From: Glebionis coronaria
Lineage: Eukaryota; Streptophyta; Magnoliopsida; Asterales; Asteraceae
Reading direction: 5' to 3'
NCBI GenBank assembly: GCA_025667525.1
Contig: CM046879.1
Location: 389,321,039-389,385,038, forward strand
Length of the DNA stretch: 64,000 nucleotides
The notes below the pieces were generated by a model, which was given only the letters and a program-made list of their open reading frames with translations, was not told where the DNA came from and searched no databases. The position numbers and the translations under genes are program-made. Below are positions 1-12,172 of this stretch, in pieces. Every line of letters begins with the position of its first letter. Positions within the stretch are counted from its first letter, which is position 1.

Positions 1-864
1 ATATAGTTATCTCTATAGACACGCCATGTTGTGATGATATCCATACGTCGCGCCCTATATTCCGCCATGGTGGGGTGTGACACCAATGAAGTCCGATCAT
101 GAAGAACACGTGCCATGTAATATATTTATAACTGTGAACGGCGATGCTTATTGAGATTTTGACCACGGTTGGAACGAAAGTGAGATGGTGTTCTTGTAAT
201 ATCTTTTGTGTATCAATCCATGGGTGAGCGCCCTGCGATGACATATGTATGTATTTTATTTCTTTTTGGATACGCATCCATAGTTGACAAGCTCGTAAAC
301 CTTCTTTAACTTGCAATTTTCTTTTGACTGGACTCATCCGGTATCCTGTCAATATTTCTTATTTTATCATGGCTTGGCTGATTAGCAAGCATGAGTTAAC
401 TTGATTAAACGAATTGACTTGGCATAGTTTGGCCATGTTGAAAACATGTCGTAATGTGGTTTTATGTGTTTTATTATGGCTTTTGTGTTTGATTGGATTG
501 TGATGTTTTCGAGAGAGTTATGTATACGTCGAATGATTTCGTATCGATGAATTCGTTTTTGATGAAATAGGTTGTATGTACATAATATTACAATAAGTAG
601 ATTTGTACGAATAGTATTAATTACTTCGTCTTGTATATTCTGAACGTTTTCGATGGGGTTATGTGTGACCCGTGCGATTTTTTTTTAGTAATTGTTTTTA
701 TGAGATCATGAAACTAATTGAAAGGACGATTCGAACGTTGGAAGACATGCCCCGAACGTGTGTGATTGATTTTGATAGCTGTTGAGACCGACACTTGCCG
801 TGGTGGTATCTTTGTACAACGACATTTACCATGGTAGCATTGAAGCTGCAGCCTTTGAGGAATT
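1..864. other. unassigned degenerate DNA
   Basis: No open frame or motif that I can assign. A stretch ending in ggtggggtgtgaca near 69-82 looks like the end of a Ty3-type LTR, but nothing after it resembles a primer binding site. The rest is probably decayed internal sequence of the chromovirus whose pol end follows; I cannot show this. Confidence 0.3.
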
Positions 865-1246
865 ATGATGATGAAAATGTTGGTTGCCAGATTGGATGAA
901 ATGAAGTAGGAAAAAAAAGGTCAGTTGAATGGACTTGAGATGATTCGAGAGACTACGAAAGAGATGGTGCAGATTAAGAATCACTTATTGAACACGAGAA
1001 GTTGTGAGGAGGGATGTGTTGATAACCGTAGGAAGAAATTAGGAAATTGAAGTCGAGATGTTAAGAGATTGAAGCAAGGTATAATACTCATCGTGAAGGT
1101 GTGATGGAATCCGAGATGTGAACTGAAGTCCACATCGGAATGTGAAGACCTCTTTAGGAAAACTTACCCTCATCTTTCTAGTAGTACAAAATGCGAGTAT
1201 AAGAACCGAAGAGCGCCGGGACGTCGCTCCCTTATGGAGGGGAGGA
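865..1246 (+). pseudogene. chromovirus (Ty3/gypsy) integrase C-terminus and chromodomain relic
   Basis: Relic of the 3' end of a Ty3/gypsy pol. Reading across frames, 915-1045 gives the integrase tail pattern QLNGLEMIRETT, then VQIKNHLL and DNRRKK, which in intact chromoviruses is ELIHETT...RLKAARDRQKSYADNRRK. At 1060-1110 the pattern RLKQ...IVKV.WN is the start of the chromodomain region, and 1155-1250 gives YPHL...STKCEYKNRR, the usual C-terminus, ending in a stop just before the LTR. The GPY/F part between them is missing, and stops and frameshifts are frequent. It lies directly upstream of the polypurine tract and LTR at 1247, which fits the 3' end of an old element on the + strand. Confidence 0.7.
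1236..1246 (+). other. polypurine tract of chromovirus relic
   Basis: Purine run ggaggggagga immediately before TGTAATACCC, the expected layout of plus-strand primer and 3' LTR start in plant Ty3 elements. Confidence 0.75.
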
Positions 1247-4138
1247 TGTAATACCCGTGAATGTGCCATATGATGCTAAGCTATTGTCTCAAGAGCTGTT
1301 TAGTATGAGCGTCCCTCTTAAGTTGCGACTCACTTGAGGATGTGATATCCCGAGCCCAACGTCATTTATTTAATCCTATTTTACGAATATTTTTGAATTT
1401 TTTTATATTTTTTATCGTGGATTTATTTGACGGTTTAAGTTGAAACCAATAAATGAGGTCATAATTTTAACGTTTGACGAGTTAAGAAGAATCAATGACA
1501 ACTACGATACCGACGGATGCCCAAAATTTACCTTTTATTATCGATTGATCGATATTTGAGTTTTTTGAGATTTTATTTTTATTACGTGTTAAGTCGAGTC
1601 GGAACCATATGAATATTCGTTTTGTGTGCGTTTTAACCTTTGGAAAGTAATTTTATGAAACCCCGACTCCCGCAAAATTTCAAAACTGTCTAGTGAGTCG
1701 ATTCTCGCTTTTAAAATATGTCGTTTAAAAACAAGGACAAAAGAATACCAAGCTTGCACTTTGGTCCCTCAAATTTTTATAAAATGGAGGAAAGGAAAAA
1801 CACACCTCACAAATTCATTTCAAAATTTTTCTTCTCCTCTCCCCTCTCTCTCTATTACCGCCGGCCACACCACCATACCACCACCACCACCACCATTTTT
1901 CTTGGGTTTTTGGAGAATCCAATCAAAGACCAATCTTCCAATACACCTTGTAAGTAAATCCCACTAACAATAACAAACATGCATCCATGAAATCCTTCAA
2001 AAAAATTATGATTTTTCAAAAATGGGTTTTGATCTAATTAAACTATATACAAGTTTAATTCATGTGTTTATAATGTTAATTCATTAATAAAACGAGTTGG
2101 GGGCTGATTATCTTTGGTGTTTTGGTCACCATACCCCACGGCTAAAGGGGGTTTTGGTTTGACTTTTGATGTTTGATGGTTTTTGTTGTGGGTTGTTGTT
2201 TAAAAACATGTTTTTGTTATTTCTAGTTGATTTAATTTGATTGCATGTTGGTTTTATGAAATGGTTTTTTGTTGTGATTGTTCATACAAGTGATTAAGGA
2301 TAGTTAGGATGTTTTGGATTGATTAATTGATGTTAGAATAGGTCTAGGAATCATTAGGTGTGATTGGAATGATGATTTGTTATGATTTTGGAAGGGTAAA
2401 GTTTAGGCAGATTTTTCAAGCATGTTTTTCGTGGTTTAAACTTTGTAAACAGGTCATAAACAGGGGATGTAGTTGTAGAGCGTTGTCTTAGCTTCGTTTT
2501 GGTATAAGGTAGAGCTTACAACTCCAAACGATTCAAAAGTTATGCTATTTTGAAAGTTCGTGTACCGGGAGATGAGAACCAACACAATCCGAATTTGTGT
2601 TTGGTTTTGGGTCAAATCCCGGGGACCATAGATAGATTTTGGTAAATGATTGAAAGTTAATTTTGGTTTCAAACCTGCATTTGTGAGTCTATTTTTAGAC
2701 TTAGGTGTTGGATTGGTCAATGGTGTACTTTAAATGGGTCAAACAAGTCCAACATGGTCGAAGTGCAAAATCAGTCCTAAATGTATACGTCTAGTAATGT
2801 GATGTGTAGCGAGTCATAGAAGTGAAAACTTTTCATGGGATTAAATATGGGTTTTATACAGGTCATGAAGTATTTTTGTGAATTTTATTGAAATTTATAT
2901 AGGTGCTTAAGTCATAGCAAACAACCCGTACTTTTGGTAAGTACCGGCAAAGTTATAAAAATTGAAATATTTCTAATTACATAGATAGATAGTACGAGTC
3001 TAGTAATAATCACTTGCATGGAATTTTGGCGTGAGTTTATACAAACTTTGAGTGACATTAATTATATACATACCGTATTTGAAAGTATTTGAAGGAGTTT
3101 ATTCATTAAGTGTTTATTCGTTAGGTGTTGTATTTGATTTCCCGGGGGCATCCACATCGTCGGTGATATTTTCTTTACGTCTTCACTAGAACCACTACTA
3201 CTACGCAAGGTGAGTCTATAGCCCCGCTCTTTACTTATTTCAAATGTTTTTACCCGCGAGGGGGATACATGCTAATTTAAATGAAAATGAACATAAGTCA
3301 TGAATGATTGTTGGACCCGAATGTTGCCTTGAATTGTGTTGAGTACCTAGTTGCAAAAGTCCCTAAATTCGTCAACTATTAACTATCGTCTTGCCCTTGT
3401 GTGGGTTGGAGATAACCGCTTATACAATTGATAGTACTATGGGGTTAACGACCCTATCCGAGACGAGAGCTAGTATGTTGAGTACCCTCTGCGGACGGAT
3501 AACTTGTGATAAGAAATAAGGTATAATTGCAACTGATGCCTTTAGAAGGGGCAATGGTTTCGTCTTAATCATGCCGGTAAATGTACGCCGGTGATTGAGT
3601 TAACGGATTAGTGTCACGAGCTTAAACACAATTATTAGCTATTGCTAAAGATAATATCCTTGAATAATAGATTGTGAGTACGACAATGCTATTGAATGGT
3701 CATGATTGGTTTTAATACTTATGTTCAACTTATGATTTGATAAACCTATAGATTCGCTCAACCTTTGTGTTGACAGTTTTAAGCATGTGTTTCAGGTAAC
3801 CAAGATTGATAGCAGCAGAGCATGTGAGGATGGAAGTTGTTGTGGCTTGGCGGTCTACTTTGTTTTTCCTCCCTTTTAGCACTTAAATATTTTATATTAT
3901 GTCATGTGAACGAAAATGTACTTTTGGGTTGAGATTCAATGGGGACCAAACGCAACTCTGTTTTGTATTATTTTTGGGGTTCGGAAAACAGTAGACTTTG
4001 ACGTTTTAAACAATCTTTAATTTATGTTTAAATTCCTACGTCTCTCTGAGTCGTTCGAAATAGCTTGTGTGTGATGATAACTGCCTAGCACCCAAATGTT
4101 GTAGTTCCGTTGCACATAGCATTTGTGGGGGTGTTATA
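1247..4138 (+). repeat. 3' LTR of a chromovirus-like Ty3/gypsy element
   Basis: Long LTR of about 2.9 kb. It starts TGTAATACCC directly after a polypurine tract and appears to end gggggtgttata near 4138, a one-base decay of the usual GTTACA end. It contains a pyrimidine-rich stretch with a CCA run (about 1830-1900) and many degenerate A/T-rich tracts; small ORFs inside (for example 1718-1957) are not genes. The matching 5' LTR would lie outside the window. The start is firm; the end is inferred from the terminal pattern and from the change into Athila-like sequence after it. Confidence 0.65.
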
Positions 4139-6294
4139 TTAAGTGAGTGTGTTTCACCCTTTATCATGGAGAGATTTTCCTCCCTTGGAAATCGTGGTTT
4201 TTCCATGATTTTTCCCATTTGAACGATGATATTCGGGTAATCGAGTCGAGCTAGAGACTCGTGATAAATAAATCAAGCATCGTTTCACCCTTTCCACTTT
4301 TTTTTACCTTCACCCATTTCCACCAATAAGTGTAGGGGGGTCCAAGTAGGTTGTGTTTTGTGATGTTGTGCAGGGACATGTGCTTTAATGATCCACTTTT
4401 GGTGCTTTTGACGCGACCTGTGATCCCGTGTTCCCGTATACCGGTTCTATCAAAACTATTGTAATTCATACATGTATATAAATAAGTTGTATAAATGTAA
4501 TCACTTTAGTTGTCTCTTCCTTAGCAAGATTTAAACAACGTGCACAATGTCCTAAGTATAGGGGGGTTTACTTCCACATTCTTAAACATTAAGGACAATG
4601 TTTATATTAAGTGTAGGGGAGATTTCTATCGAAGTAATAAGTGGGCTTTTCCATTAGTTTGTCCTTATTTTAACCGAAAAATTTAATTTTTCGACGTTTT
4701 TCAAAATTTTTAATCTATTTTGGCTTAGTAGTATTTTTCATTTATTTTCTTATTTCCTTTTGTCACCACCATCATATGTATATATTCCATAATAAAGTCA
4801 AAAATAAAGAAAAAAATAAATAAATAAAATGGTTTTAACGAGTTTAGACGTCTTTGACATATTAGGCCCATCGTGAATATTTTGACTCAACCCGAGTTTA
4901 CTTATCCATGTTTACTCTAGCTAGTATCCTTAACCATATGGACTTTAATTGGTTTATTAGGCTAATCATCCACGAGTCTCATTCCTTGATATTTAAATTG
5001 TGGACAACGAGAAATGATAGAGTCAATTATAAGTTTTGTATTCTTTCATGAACATATGTGAGTTAATTATAAGCTTTTTCTCCCATCACTTGTCAATAAA
5101 TAAGGTCGTACGATTTGAAAAGTTACTTAGCTTCTAGCCCAAAATCGTTTAAAAGTTTCTCGGGATTAATTAGAGTTCATAGCCAAGGCATAACTTATTG
5201 AAGCGGGACGCGAAGATTGGTTTATCCAAAAAGGCCCTAACAATGCATGAGGATATCCGAGTCCAAAAAGGCCCTCACAAGGCATGAGGATTCACTTTTT
5301 TTTGCTAAAGATCCTAAGATGATGTGAAGATCATTAATCCAAATCAATATGAAGGATCAAGACACACAACGAGAAGCAAATACTCCCCTAAAGATCATGG
5401 AGAAGTCTATCCAAAAAGACCCTAACAAGGAATGAGGATAAATAGACCCAAGTCCGAAAAGGAGGCGGATCGTTGGATATCAAAATCCTAAATAAAGACA
5501 AGGATAAATGAAGAAGTCATGGTCAACGTTTGAATCATCTCTCTCTCCTAATGAAGATGTATACCAAAATAAAGAGAAGGCCATAATTTCAAGAACGTCT
5601 CTCAAGATTTGAAGTTTGAAGTCAATGCCAAATATCGGTCCGAGAAAGGTCTCAAATCGTGAAACGAGTAACGCCAAGATATGAACTTTATTAGATTTTG
5701 AGAAGCCGTTTTAAAAGATTTTGTCTTTAGCTAACTATTGATTTAATCGTCCTACTTTATTTTCGGCCTTAATAAATTATCAAAATAAGTCAAAAATGCA
5801 TCCTTATGAACATTCAAGACAAAAATAAAATACAAGAGATACACCGTAGGAATAAGGGGGTCTAAGTTAATAATTAAACCATATGAGTAAGTGTTAGCTT
5901 TACTAGCGTGTAATTACAATGATCTCGTTTTTACGTTTGGTGTGAGGAACGTGAAACTTGAGGGTGATAAATATTCATGACACCAAAAGCCCTAATTTAA
6001 GTCTTAGATTTCTTTACGATTTTCTTCCATAAAACAATTTCAAATAAATGAATAAAATGAAATTAATAGCTTTTATCTTTTCATCGTTTTAAGTTTCTTT
6101 TCATTATAGTAGTAATAGTATATTATAATAAAGGCCGAGATGGGTTAATTAAGATGAAAAATATAAAATTGTCCTTTGAATTTATGCATTGCATGGGGAC
6201 ATCGCAATGGTCAAGTGTAGGGGATTTAATAAGTGTGTAAACATTTATCCTTTTACCACTTAATACAATGAAAAACAAGACCAAAACGTGTAAT
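4139..6294 (+). other. Athila A 3' non-coding region
   Basis: No coding sequence. The stretch 4960-5800 is a diverged copy of 63250-63985, the 3' region of Athila C: both contain the phrases agcgggacgcgaagattg-like, ccaaaaaggccctcacaagg, gagaagtctatccaaaaaga and aaatatcggtccgagaaagg in the same order. Several guanine-rich PPT-like runs occur (near 4560, 4610 and 6215: gtataggggggttt, gtgtaggggagattt, gtgtaggggatttaat). This is the long untranslated 3' part typical of Athila elements, followed by an LTR on the same strand. Confidence 0.65.
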
Positions 6295-7709
6295 TGATAT
6301 CGTATATATCGGAATTATGCGTGGTTTGTGTTTTTGTTGTGAAATAGGTACAAAAGATCAAAAGGAAGAAAACACGGGATTTTACGGTCATTTATTGAAG
6401 AAAAGGACAAAAGACAAGGTCAAGAAACGGAAAAACGAACAAGAGAACAGAAAGAGCACAAAATTACGAAACCAACGGTTCCGGCCTTGCCGCGTAACTC
6501 GTCACGGTTTGCATTTCGCATATTCTACTATTTTATTTCTAATTTTAACATTTTATTAATCTTATTAAAAATTAAATAAATAAAAGTTTTTTTTAATAGT
6601 TAGTTTAGTATTGAAATAATTAATTTTGATTTTTAAATATTTTTAGTTTTAGTAGTTTTATTTTTATTAATTTTTTTTATCTATTTTTAAACTAACACAA
6701 AAATATTAAAAAGAAAAAAATAGCATGTGTGTTTCTTTTTTGAGTAATTAGGTGCATGCTTCTAGAAGATTAAAGATGGTGGAGTTGGTTAAAGAAGATT
6801 AATCAAGAGCCCTTGGTTGAAAGAATAATGAAAGGTGAAGATGGTGATCCATGTGAAGTGCTCCTATTGGTTTATCTAAAAGTATCATCCTATTGGTGGA
6901 AACACATCATCACCTACCAAATGACTAAGATGCCCTCAAGTTAAAGAAGAAAAGGTGATTAAAAGCCTAAAAAGACTAATCTACCCCAAGCACCTTGAGT
7001 TCAACTATAAATAGCACCTCATTTTTCTTCATTTGATATGTAGATTTTAGGTAGCTAAATAATTTCAATTTTATTTCTTTCTTTTTAAATGTATTTCCTT
7101 TCAACCTTGTACTAAGCTTATTATTAAGATCTTTTAATATTAATAAAAGTTAAGTTTTAGCTTATTCTCATTCTACCTTTCTTTATCTTTTTACATTTAA
7201 TAATCTAGCTTATTATTTTTGGATTAGTTTTTATAACTTTTTCCAAATAAGTTAAGATTTATATAAAAGCTTGGAATAAGTCATCTTATTTCAAGCTTAT
7301 TGTTGCCTTATATTTCTAGATCTAGCTTATTGTTGGAGGATTTATTTAATTAACTTTTTAACTTTTTAAATCTCATAAGTTCTAAGCTTAGGCTTACAAC
7401 TTATTTATAAGCTAGCTTTTTAATTAAGTACTTTTAGTTTATATCTATTAGTTTTTTAGATCTATTAGTTTTAAGTTTTAAAAATTAAAAATACTTTCAT
7501 AAAACCAAAAAAATAGTTAGATCTATTAGTTTTTTTATACAAATTAGTTTAGATATATAAGTTTTAAGCTTAAAAATTAATATATTTTTATAAAACTAAA
7601 AAAATATTCTAGATCTATTAGTTTTATTTAAATCTCTTCATTAAATATTAATAGTTGCTTATTATTCTAACCTCTTGTGCTATTGTGATCTTGGCGAATC
7701 GATTCATCA
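6295..7709 (+). repeat. LTR of Athila A
   Basis: Very A/T-rich LTR. I set the start at TGATATCG (6295) and the end at ATTCATCA (7709) because the two other Athila LTRs here also begin TGAT and end ATCA; a start up to 60 bp further left (6234) is possible, since the nearest PPT-like run is at 6217. About 60 bp in, aataggtacaaaag matches the aggtacgaata motif of the other Athila LTRs. A TATA box (tataaata, 7006-7013) lies in the middle. The end is followed by attttgg, as in Athila C, but the expected cgccg of the primer site is absent. Confidence 0.6.
7006..7013 (+). promoter_or_regulatory. TATA box in Athila A LTR
   Basis: tataaata within tcaactataaatagcacc, placed like the TATA boxes of the other Athila LTRs in this window. 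Confidence 0.5.
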
Positions 7710-7861
7710 ATTTTGGTAGAGAGCTTATGGTTTGATTAATTTGTTTCGAGTTTGATTTGGTTGGCCGTGTACTTTATGGGCCAAGATACGCTTAGCTTAA
7801 GATTCATTTGGTTGGCCGTGTACTTTACGGGCCGTATTTTGTTGCTTTGGGAGGCCGTGTA
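7710..7861 (+). repeat. short tandem repeats at Tat insertion site
   Basis: Three copies of a unit of about 42-51 bp with the core ggccgtgtactttatgggcc: copy 1 from 7757, copy 2 from 7808, copy 3 from 7850. Copy 3 is split by the Tat element: its left part is 7850-7861 and its right part resumes at 18873 (ctttatgggcc). This is probably the leader of Athila A downstream of its LTR. Confidence 0.7.
7857..7861. repeat. target site duplication of Tat element, left
   Basis: gtgta; partner atgta at 18868-18872. Joining the flanks across the element restores one unit of the surrounding tandem repeat. Confidence 0.75.
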
Positions 7862-8443
7862 TGATGACGTATAGTCCCCAGCCGGGTCATGAACCCGGCC
7901 CATGGGTACTACCCGTATCCGGCCAATCACAGATGGGTGGGATAATGTCATTCAGGCTTACGGGCTTGGATGAACAGTAACCGCGCACATGTGTGCGGCC
8001 CACGGCCCGGTGCGGCCGACATGGCCGACATAGGGTTAGACAGAATAATATTCTGTCTAGGAATATCTTTATCCCAATGGAAGAGGATATTCACTACCAG
8101 AATTAGAAGATAACAATCATTCTAATTTTGGTGGTTATCTCTTCCTTGGGGCCGAAGCATCAGTGAAAGCCCATTAGGGTTTCACTGCCTATAAAAGGAA
8201 CCCTCAAGGGTTCCACAAAGGTATTACGATTCATACTCTAAACTCACATAAACCCTAAATCGATTACTTACTCTCACGCCGGAGTCTAATAGTGGGAAAC
8301 ATTCCCACGGTAAGCCTAACGCGTGTTGTTTAGTGTGCAGGATCCCAACCAAACGATTCACTTGGTGCAGGAGCTGGAGCCCAGCCAACCCGAATTAAGC
8401 CTAATTCGGGTCTAGCAAGGATCCACCAACTTTTGCATCAACA
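7862..8443 (+). repeat. 5' LTR of Tat element
   Basis: Starts TGATGACGTATAG and ends GCATCAACA. TATA box tataaaag at 8190-8197 followed by the small palindrome aaccctcaagggtt. It contains the near-perfect palindrome ccgcgcacatgtgtgcgg (about 7979-7998), lost from the 3' LTR by a 71 bp deletion between short gacat-type repeats. Confidence 0.9.
8190..8197 (+). promoter_or_regulatory. TATA box in Tat 5' LTR
   Basis: tataaaag in a context typical for plant LTR promoters; conserved in the 3' LTR (about 18615). Confidence 0.6.
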
Positions 8444-8446
8444 AGT

Positions 8447-8463
8447 TGGCGCCATCCGTGGGA
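8447..8463 (+). other. primer binding site of Tat element
   Basis: TGGCGCCATCCGTGGGA, three bases after the LTR end, the TGGCGCC type of PBS used by Tat-lineage elements. The exact tRNA is not determined here. Confidence 0.75.
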
Positions 8464-8505
8464 CCGTTACACTAAGCTAGAACAAAATCTCATTCTGAAT
8501 TTCCA

Positions 8506-10092
8506 ATGACGAAGGGGCATCAGCAAGCCAATCCCAGGAATATGAATCCTGGAAACTGGAAGTCCCAAGGGGAAGGGATACTCATCCCCAGCCAATCACC
8601 TAGCCGCCTGGCAGGCGGACCTGGCAACCGTGGTGGCTTCCAGCCCTTGGGGGTGACGAGCACGACCTCCACAACACCCCCACCTACCTCAACCCTGGAT
8701 AATCTGGATCCAGGGAGTGCGCCCAACCCTCCTAACAAGGAGCCGCGCAGACCATCGGCAGAGGAGGAGGTAGAGGTCCTACCGCTCAGCGAGGAGGATC
8801 TTACTCGAGTTCTCACGCAGAATTTCGATAGGATCGTCCCGGGAATCGCATCAAGGTTGAATATGGGGAGGAACCTTCAGTCCAGACTCAACTTTGGTGA
8901 CACCGGACCAATCACCTCCTCCCAAAACCAGAGAAAAAGGAGAGCTCGGCCTCAGGAACAGGGCACCTTTGAGGAAACTCCTCAACCCCGGAATGTGTTT
9001 GAGCGCATAGGGGATCGCCTCGTACAGGAACTAATGCAATCACGAGAGGGAGAAAAGTCAGATGGCTCACCCGAACGACCAGATCGAGAGCTGGCCAGAA
9101 CCGCACATCGCCCGAGTGTGTGGGACAGAATGAACAATGGGAGAAAGGCTCCTGGTTCGTCCCAAAAAAGTGGTCCCTATTCAAAGGATGGGGCACCATC
9201 GCCTTCCCCAGACCCGTCTGGGGAAGACTCAGATGACCATCCGCCTAAGCGTCGCCGGCCTAGGCGCACCCCTCCACCACCTAACAGTGATGAGTATTAC
9301 GGTGGCCCTTACTATCGAGATGCGGAAGCGGAGGATCTTTCGCGTCCATGGTGTGAACCATGGGATGACCCTAGGCTCACCCGGCCATGGGCGGATCCCA
9401 GGGAAGACCCGTTCACCCTCCACATACGGAACTATTCTGAGGACACCAAACGTCGCATGCCGGCATGTATCAAGACTTATGATGGGTCCGGTGATCCTGT
9501 GGATCACCTTAAAATATTTGATACGCAGGCTAAAATTGAGCGATGGCCCATGCCCATATGGTGCCAAATGTTCAATTCAACCTTGATCAGAAACCCCCGT
9601 GACTGGTTTGAGGCACTTCCCCCACGGAGCATTGATAGTTTCACGGAACTATGCACTGCGTTTGAGAACAATTATACTCAAAGGAAGAAGTATAATAGGG
9701 ATCCGGTCTCATTGGCAACTGTCAAGCAACGGCCGGGGGAGTCCACGGAAGCCTTCACTGAACGCTTCAATGATGAGTGCACGCGCACAAGAACCATGTC
9801 GGAGCTCCTGAAACTCTATGACTACATGCACGCCATAACAGACAGAGAACTGATCAGGCGCCTCAATGACAAGCGTCCAGATAGATATGATGACCTCATG
9901 TAAAGGGTCAGAAATTTCATAAAAGGAGAAACAGCTGTTGCCGCGGCCTACCCATCCCGAGGAAGTAGGTACCGGTCAAATGACCAGTCCCGGAGACAGT
10001 CGGGTGGTCAAGGTAATCAGAACAATAACAAGGGTTCAGACTATAAGAGCCAAAGCAAAGGAGGACGGTCGGACGATAAGTTCACCCCCTAA
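8506..10092 (+). pseudogene. Tat gag (capsid), broken
   Basis: Gag forms the virus-like particle. The first 465 codons are open from ATG 8506: a Pro/Ser/Arg-rich N-terminal half, then the Retrotrans_gag core at about residues 320-465 (HLKIFDTQAKIERWP, WFEALPPRSIDSF, VKQRPGESTEAFTERF). A stop at 9901-9903 ends it, the frame continues with recognisable Gag sequence (FIKGETAVAAAYPS) to a second stop at 10090-10092, and the rest (FCEFHNDKGHGTEEC, a C-H-H-C knuckle-like motif) is in the next ORF after a frameshift. The start is the first ATG after the PBS. Confidence 0.85.
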
Positions 10093-10094
10093 AG

Positions 10095-12134
10095 ATGTCC
10101 TACCGGGAGATCTTGCTGACAGAAGGGGCGAACTTTCCAAGGCCTCCCCCAATGACCACTCCCCCGGAACGTCGGCAAGGAAGTCGCTTCTGCGAGTTCC
10201 ATAATGACAAAGGCCACGGTACGGAGGAGTGTATTCAGCTCAAGAAGCATATTGAATCACTGATCAAATCAGGCAAACTCAAACACCTAGTTAAGGATTG
10301 GAAGGATGGAAAAGACAACAACAAGAAGTATGATAAGAAGGATCCCCAAAAGGACAAACCTTCGACTATTTACATGATCCAATCCAGACAGCGCCGCACG
10401 AGGCAGAAAGTTGGCCAAAAAATTTCACACGGCAGGAAAATCTCGTTCCCTCTCATCACAGCAAGCGATGTAATCGATGCGCCTCTCACTATTGAGATAA
10501 GCATTGGAACACACAACGTTCGTCGCATGTATGTGGATGGAGGATCGTCAGTAGAGGTACTGTATGAACACTGTTTCGTGCAGTTATGCCCAGAAATAAG
10601 AAGCCAATTAGTACCGGCCACGTCGCCGCTTACTGGCTTTAGTGGAGACACTATTTGGCCGATAGGGCAATTACGTTTGCTTGTAACCATTGGGAATGAG
10701 GAACATTCCACTACGGCGTGGATGAACTTCATGGTGATACGCTCACACTCTCCGTACAATGGAATCATAGGCAGACCAGGCATTTTGGCTATACGGGCGG
10801 TACCCTCTACGGCGCACGGAATGATCAAATTCCCCGTGGAAGGGGGAATTGTTACCATTTACAACAAAATCGTACCGGCATCCGAGTGTCACACCGTGAC
10901 AACACAGGCTCCACCTGTTCCGCCCAAAGATGGATCACCACCTCCCAATTGGAAGGTGGCCATTCACCCTGACTATCCGGAACAGGAAGTATCCATAGGA
11001 GGGGCGCTCTCGGATAGCGGCAAAAGGGCCATGTGCTCTCTTCTAAGTGTAAACCTAGATATATTCGCATGGGAGCCAAAGCATATGACAGGGATGCCAC
11101 GTGCGATAGTAGAGCATAAACTCCAGATCCGCCAAGGGTACCAACCCATCAAGCAAAAGAAGCGCGGCCAGGCGCCTGAGCGCAGTCAAGTGATATTGGA
11201 GGAAGTACGGAAACTAGTGTATGCAGGCATCATGCGCGAGGTATACTACAACGAGTGGTTGTCCAATCCGGTCATGGTCAAGAAACATAACGGAAGTTGG
11301 CGCATGTGTGTGGATTTTACGAATTTAAACAAGGCCTGTCCACAGGACTGTTACCCGTTACCAGAAATCGACTGGAAGGTGGAGTCCCTATGTGGGTATC
11401 CTTTTAAATGCTTCTTGGACGCATATAAAGGGTATCACCAAATCCAGATGGCAGAGGAGGATGCAGAAAAAACGACGTTCCATACGAGCCAGGGCGTGTA
11501 TTGCTATACGAAAATGCCGTTTGGACTGAAGAACGCCGGTGCTACATATCAGCGGTTGGTGGAAAAAGCTTTTGAATCACAGATAGGCCGCAACTTGGAA
11601 GTCTATGTTGATGACTTGGTGATAAAAATTCACACGGAGGAGGCACTTCTCCGGGATGTCCAAGAGACATTCGACACGCTGAGAAGGATTAACATGAAGT
11701 TAAATCCAAAGAAATGTACGTTTGGAGCAACGGAGGGAATGTTCCTTGGATATTTGATTGATCCAAACGGAATCAAACCTTGCCCAGAGAAGACGGACGC
11801 AGTGATACAACTGCCGTCTCCTCAGACACGGAAGGAGGTGCATTCCTTGAATGGGAAGTTAGCCGGGCTGAATAGGTTCCTATCTAAATTCGCAGAGAAG
11901 TCATTGCCCCTATTTAAGACACTCAAGAAGTGCATTAGAAAGGGAGACTTCCGGTGGACGAAGGAAGCCGAGGAAGCCTTCGGCCAACTCAAGCAGCATC
12001 TTGCATCTCAACCTATGCTAGTAGCTCCCCGGCCAAAGGAGGAACTCATTATGTATCTCTCAGCTACTCATGGCGCAATAAGCGCGGTACTTATGACGGA
12101 TAGAGATACCGTACAAACTCCGGTTACTTTATAA
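10095..12134 (+). pseudogene. Tat Gag C-terminus, protease and reverse transcriptase
   Basis: 679 open codons. The first 80 or so are the end of Gag with the FCEFHNDKGHG motif. The aspartic protease follows, with active site YVDGGSSVEVLY around residue 145. Reverse transcriptase spans about residues 380-560 with VDFTNLNKACP, FLDAYKGYHQI, MPFGLKNAGATYQ and the catalytic YVDD (11604-11615). The first RNase H domain begins at the end (LIMYLSATHGAISAVL) and is cut by a one-base frameshift near 12125, after which it continues in the next ORF. All visible catalytic residues of protease and RT are present. Confidence 0.9.
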
Positions 12135-12172
12135 GTAGAACACTACAAGGGCCGGAGCTGAATTATTCCTCC

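Noticed and set aside
1718..1967. Overlapping ORFs with His/Pro/Thr repeats
   Set aside because: They translate a CCA microsatellite inside an LTR; no family match and no support for a gene.
6317..6559. 80-codon Lys-rich ORF
   Set aside because: Lies in the Athila A LTR; composition follows A-rich sequence and no family is recognised.
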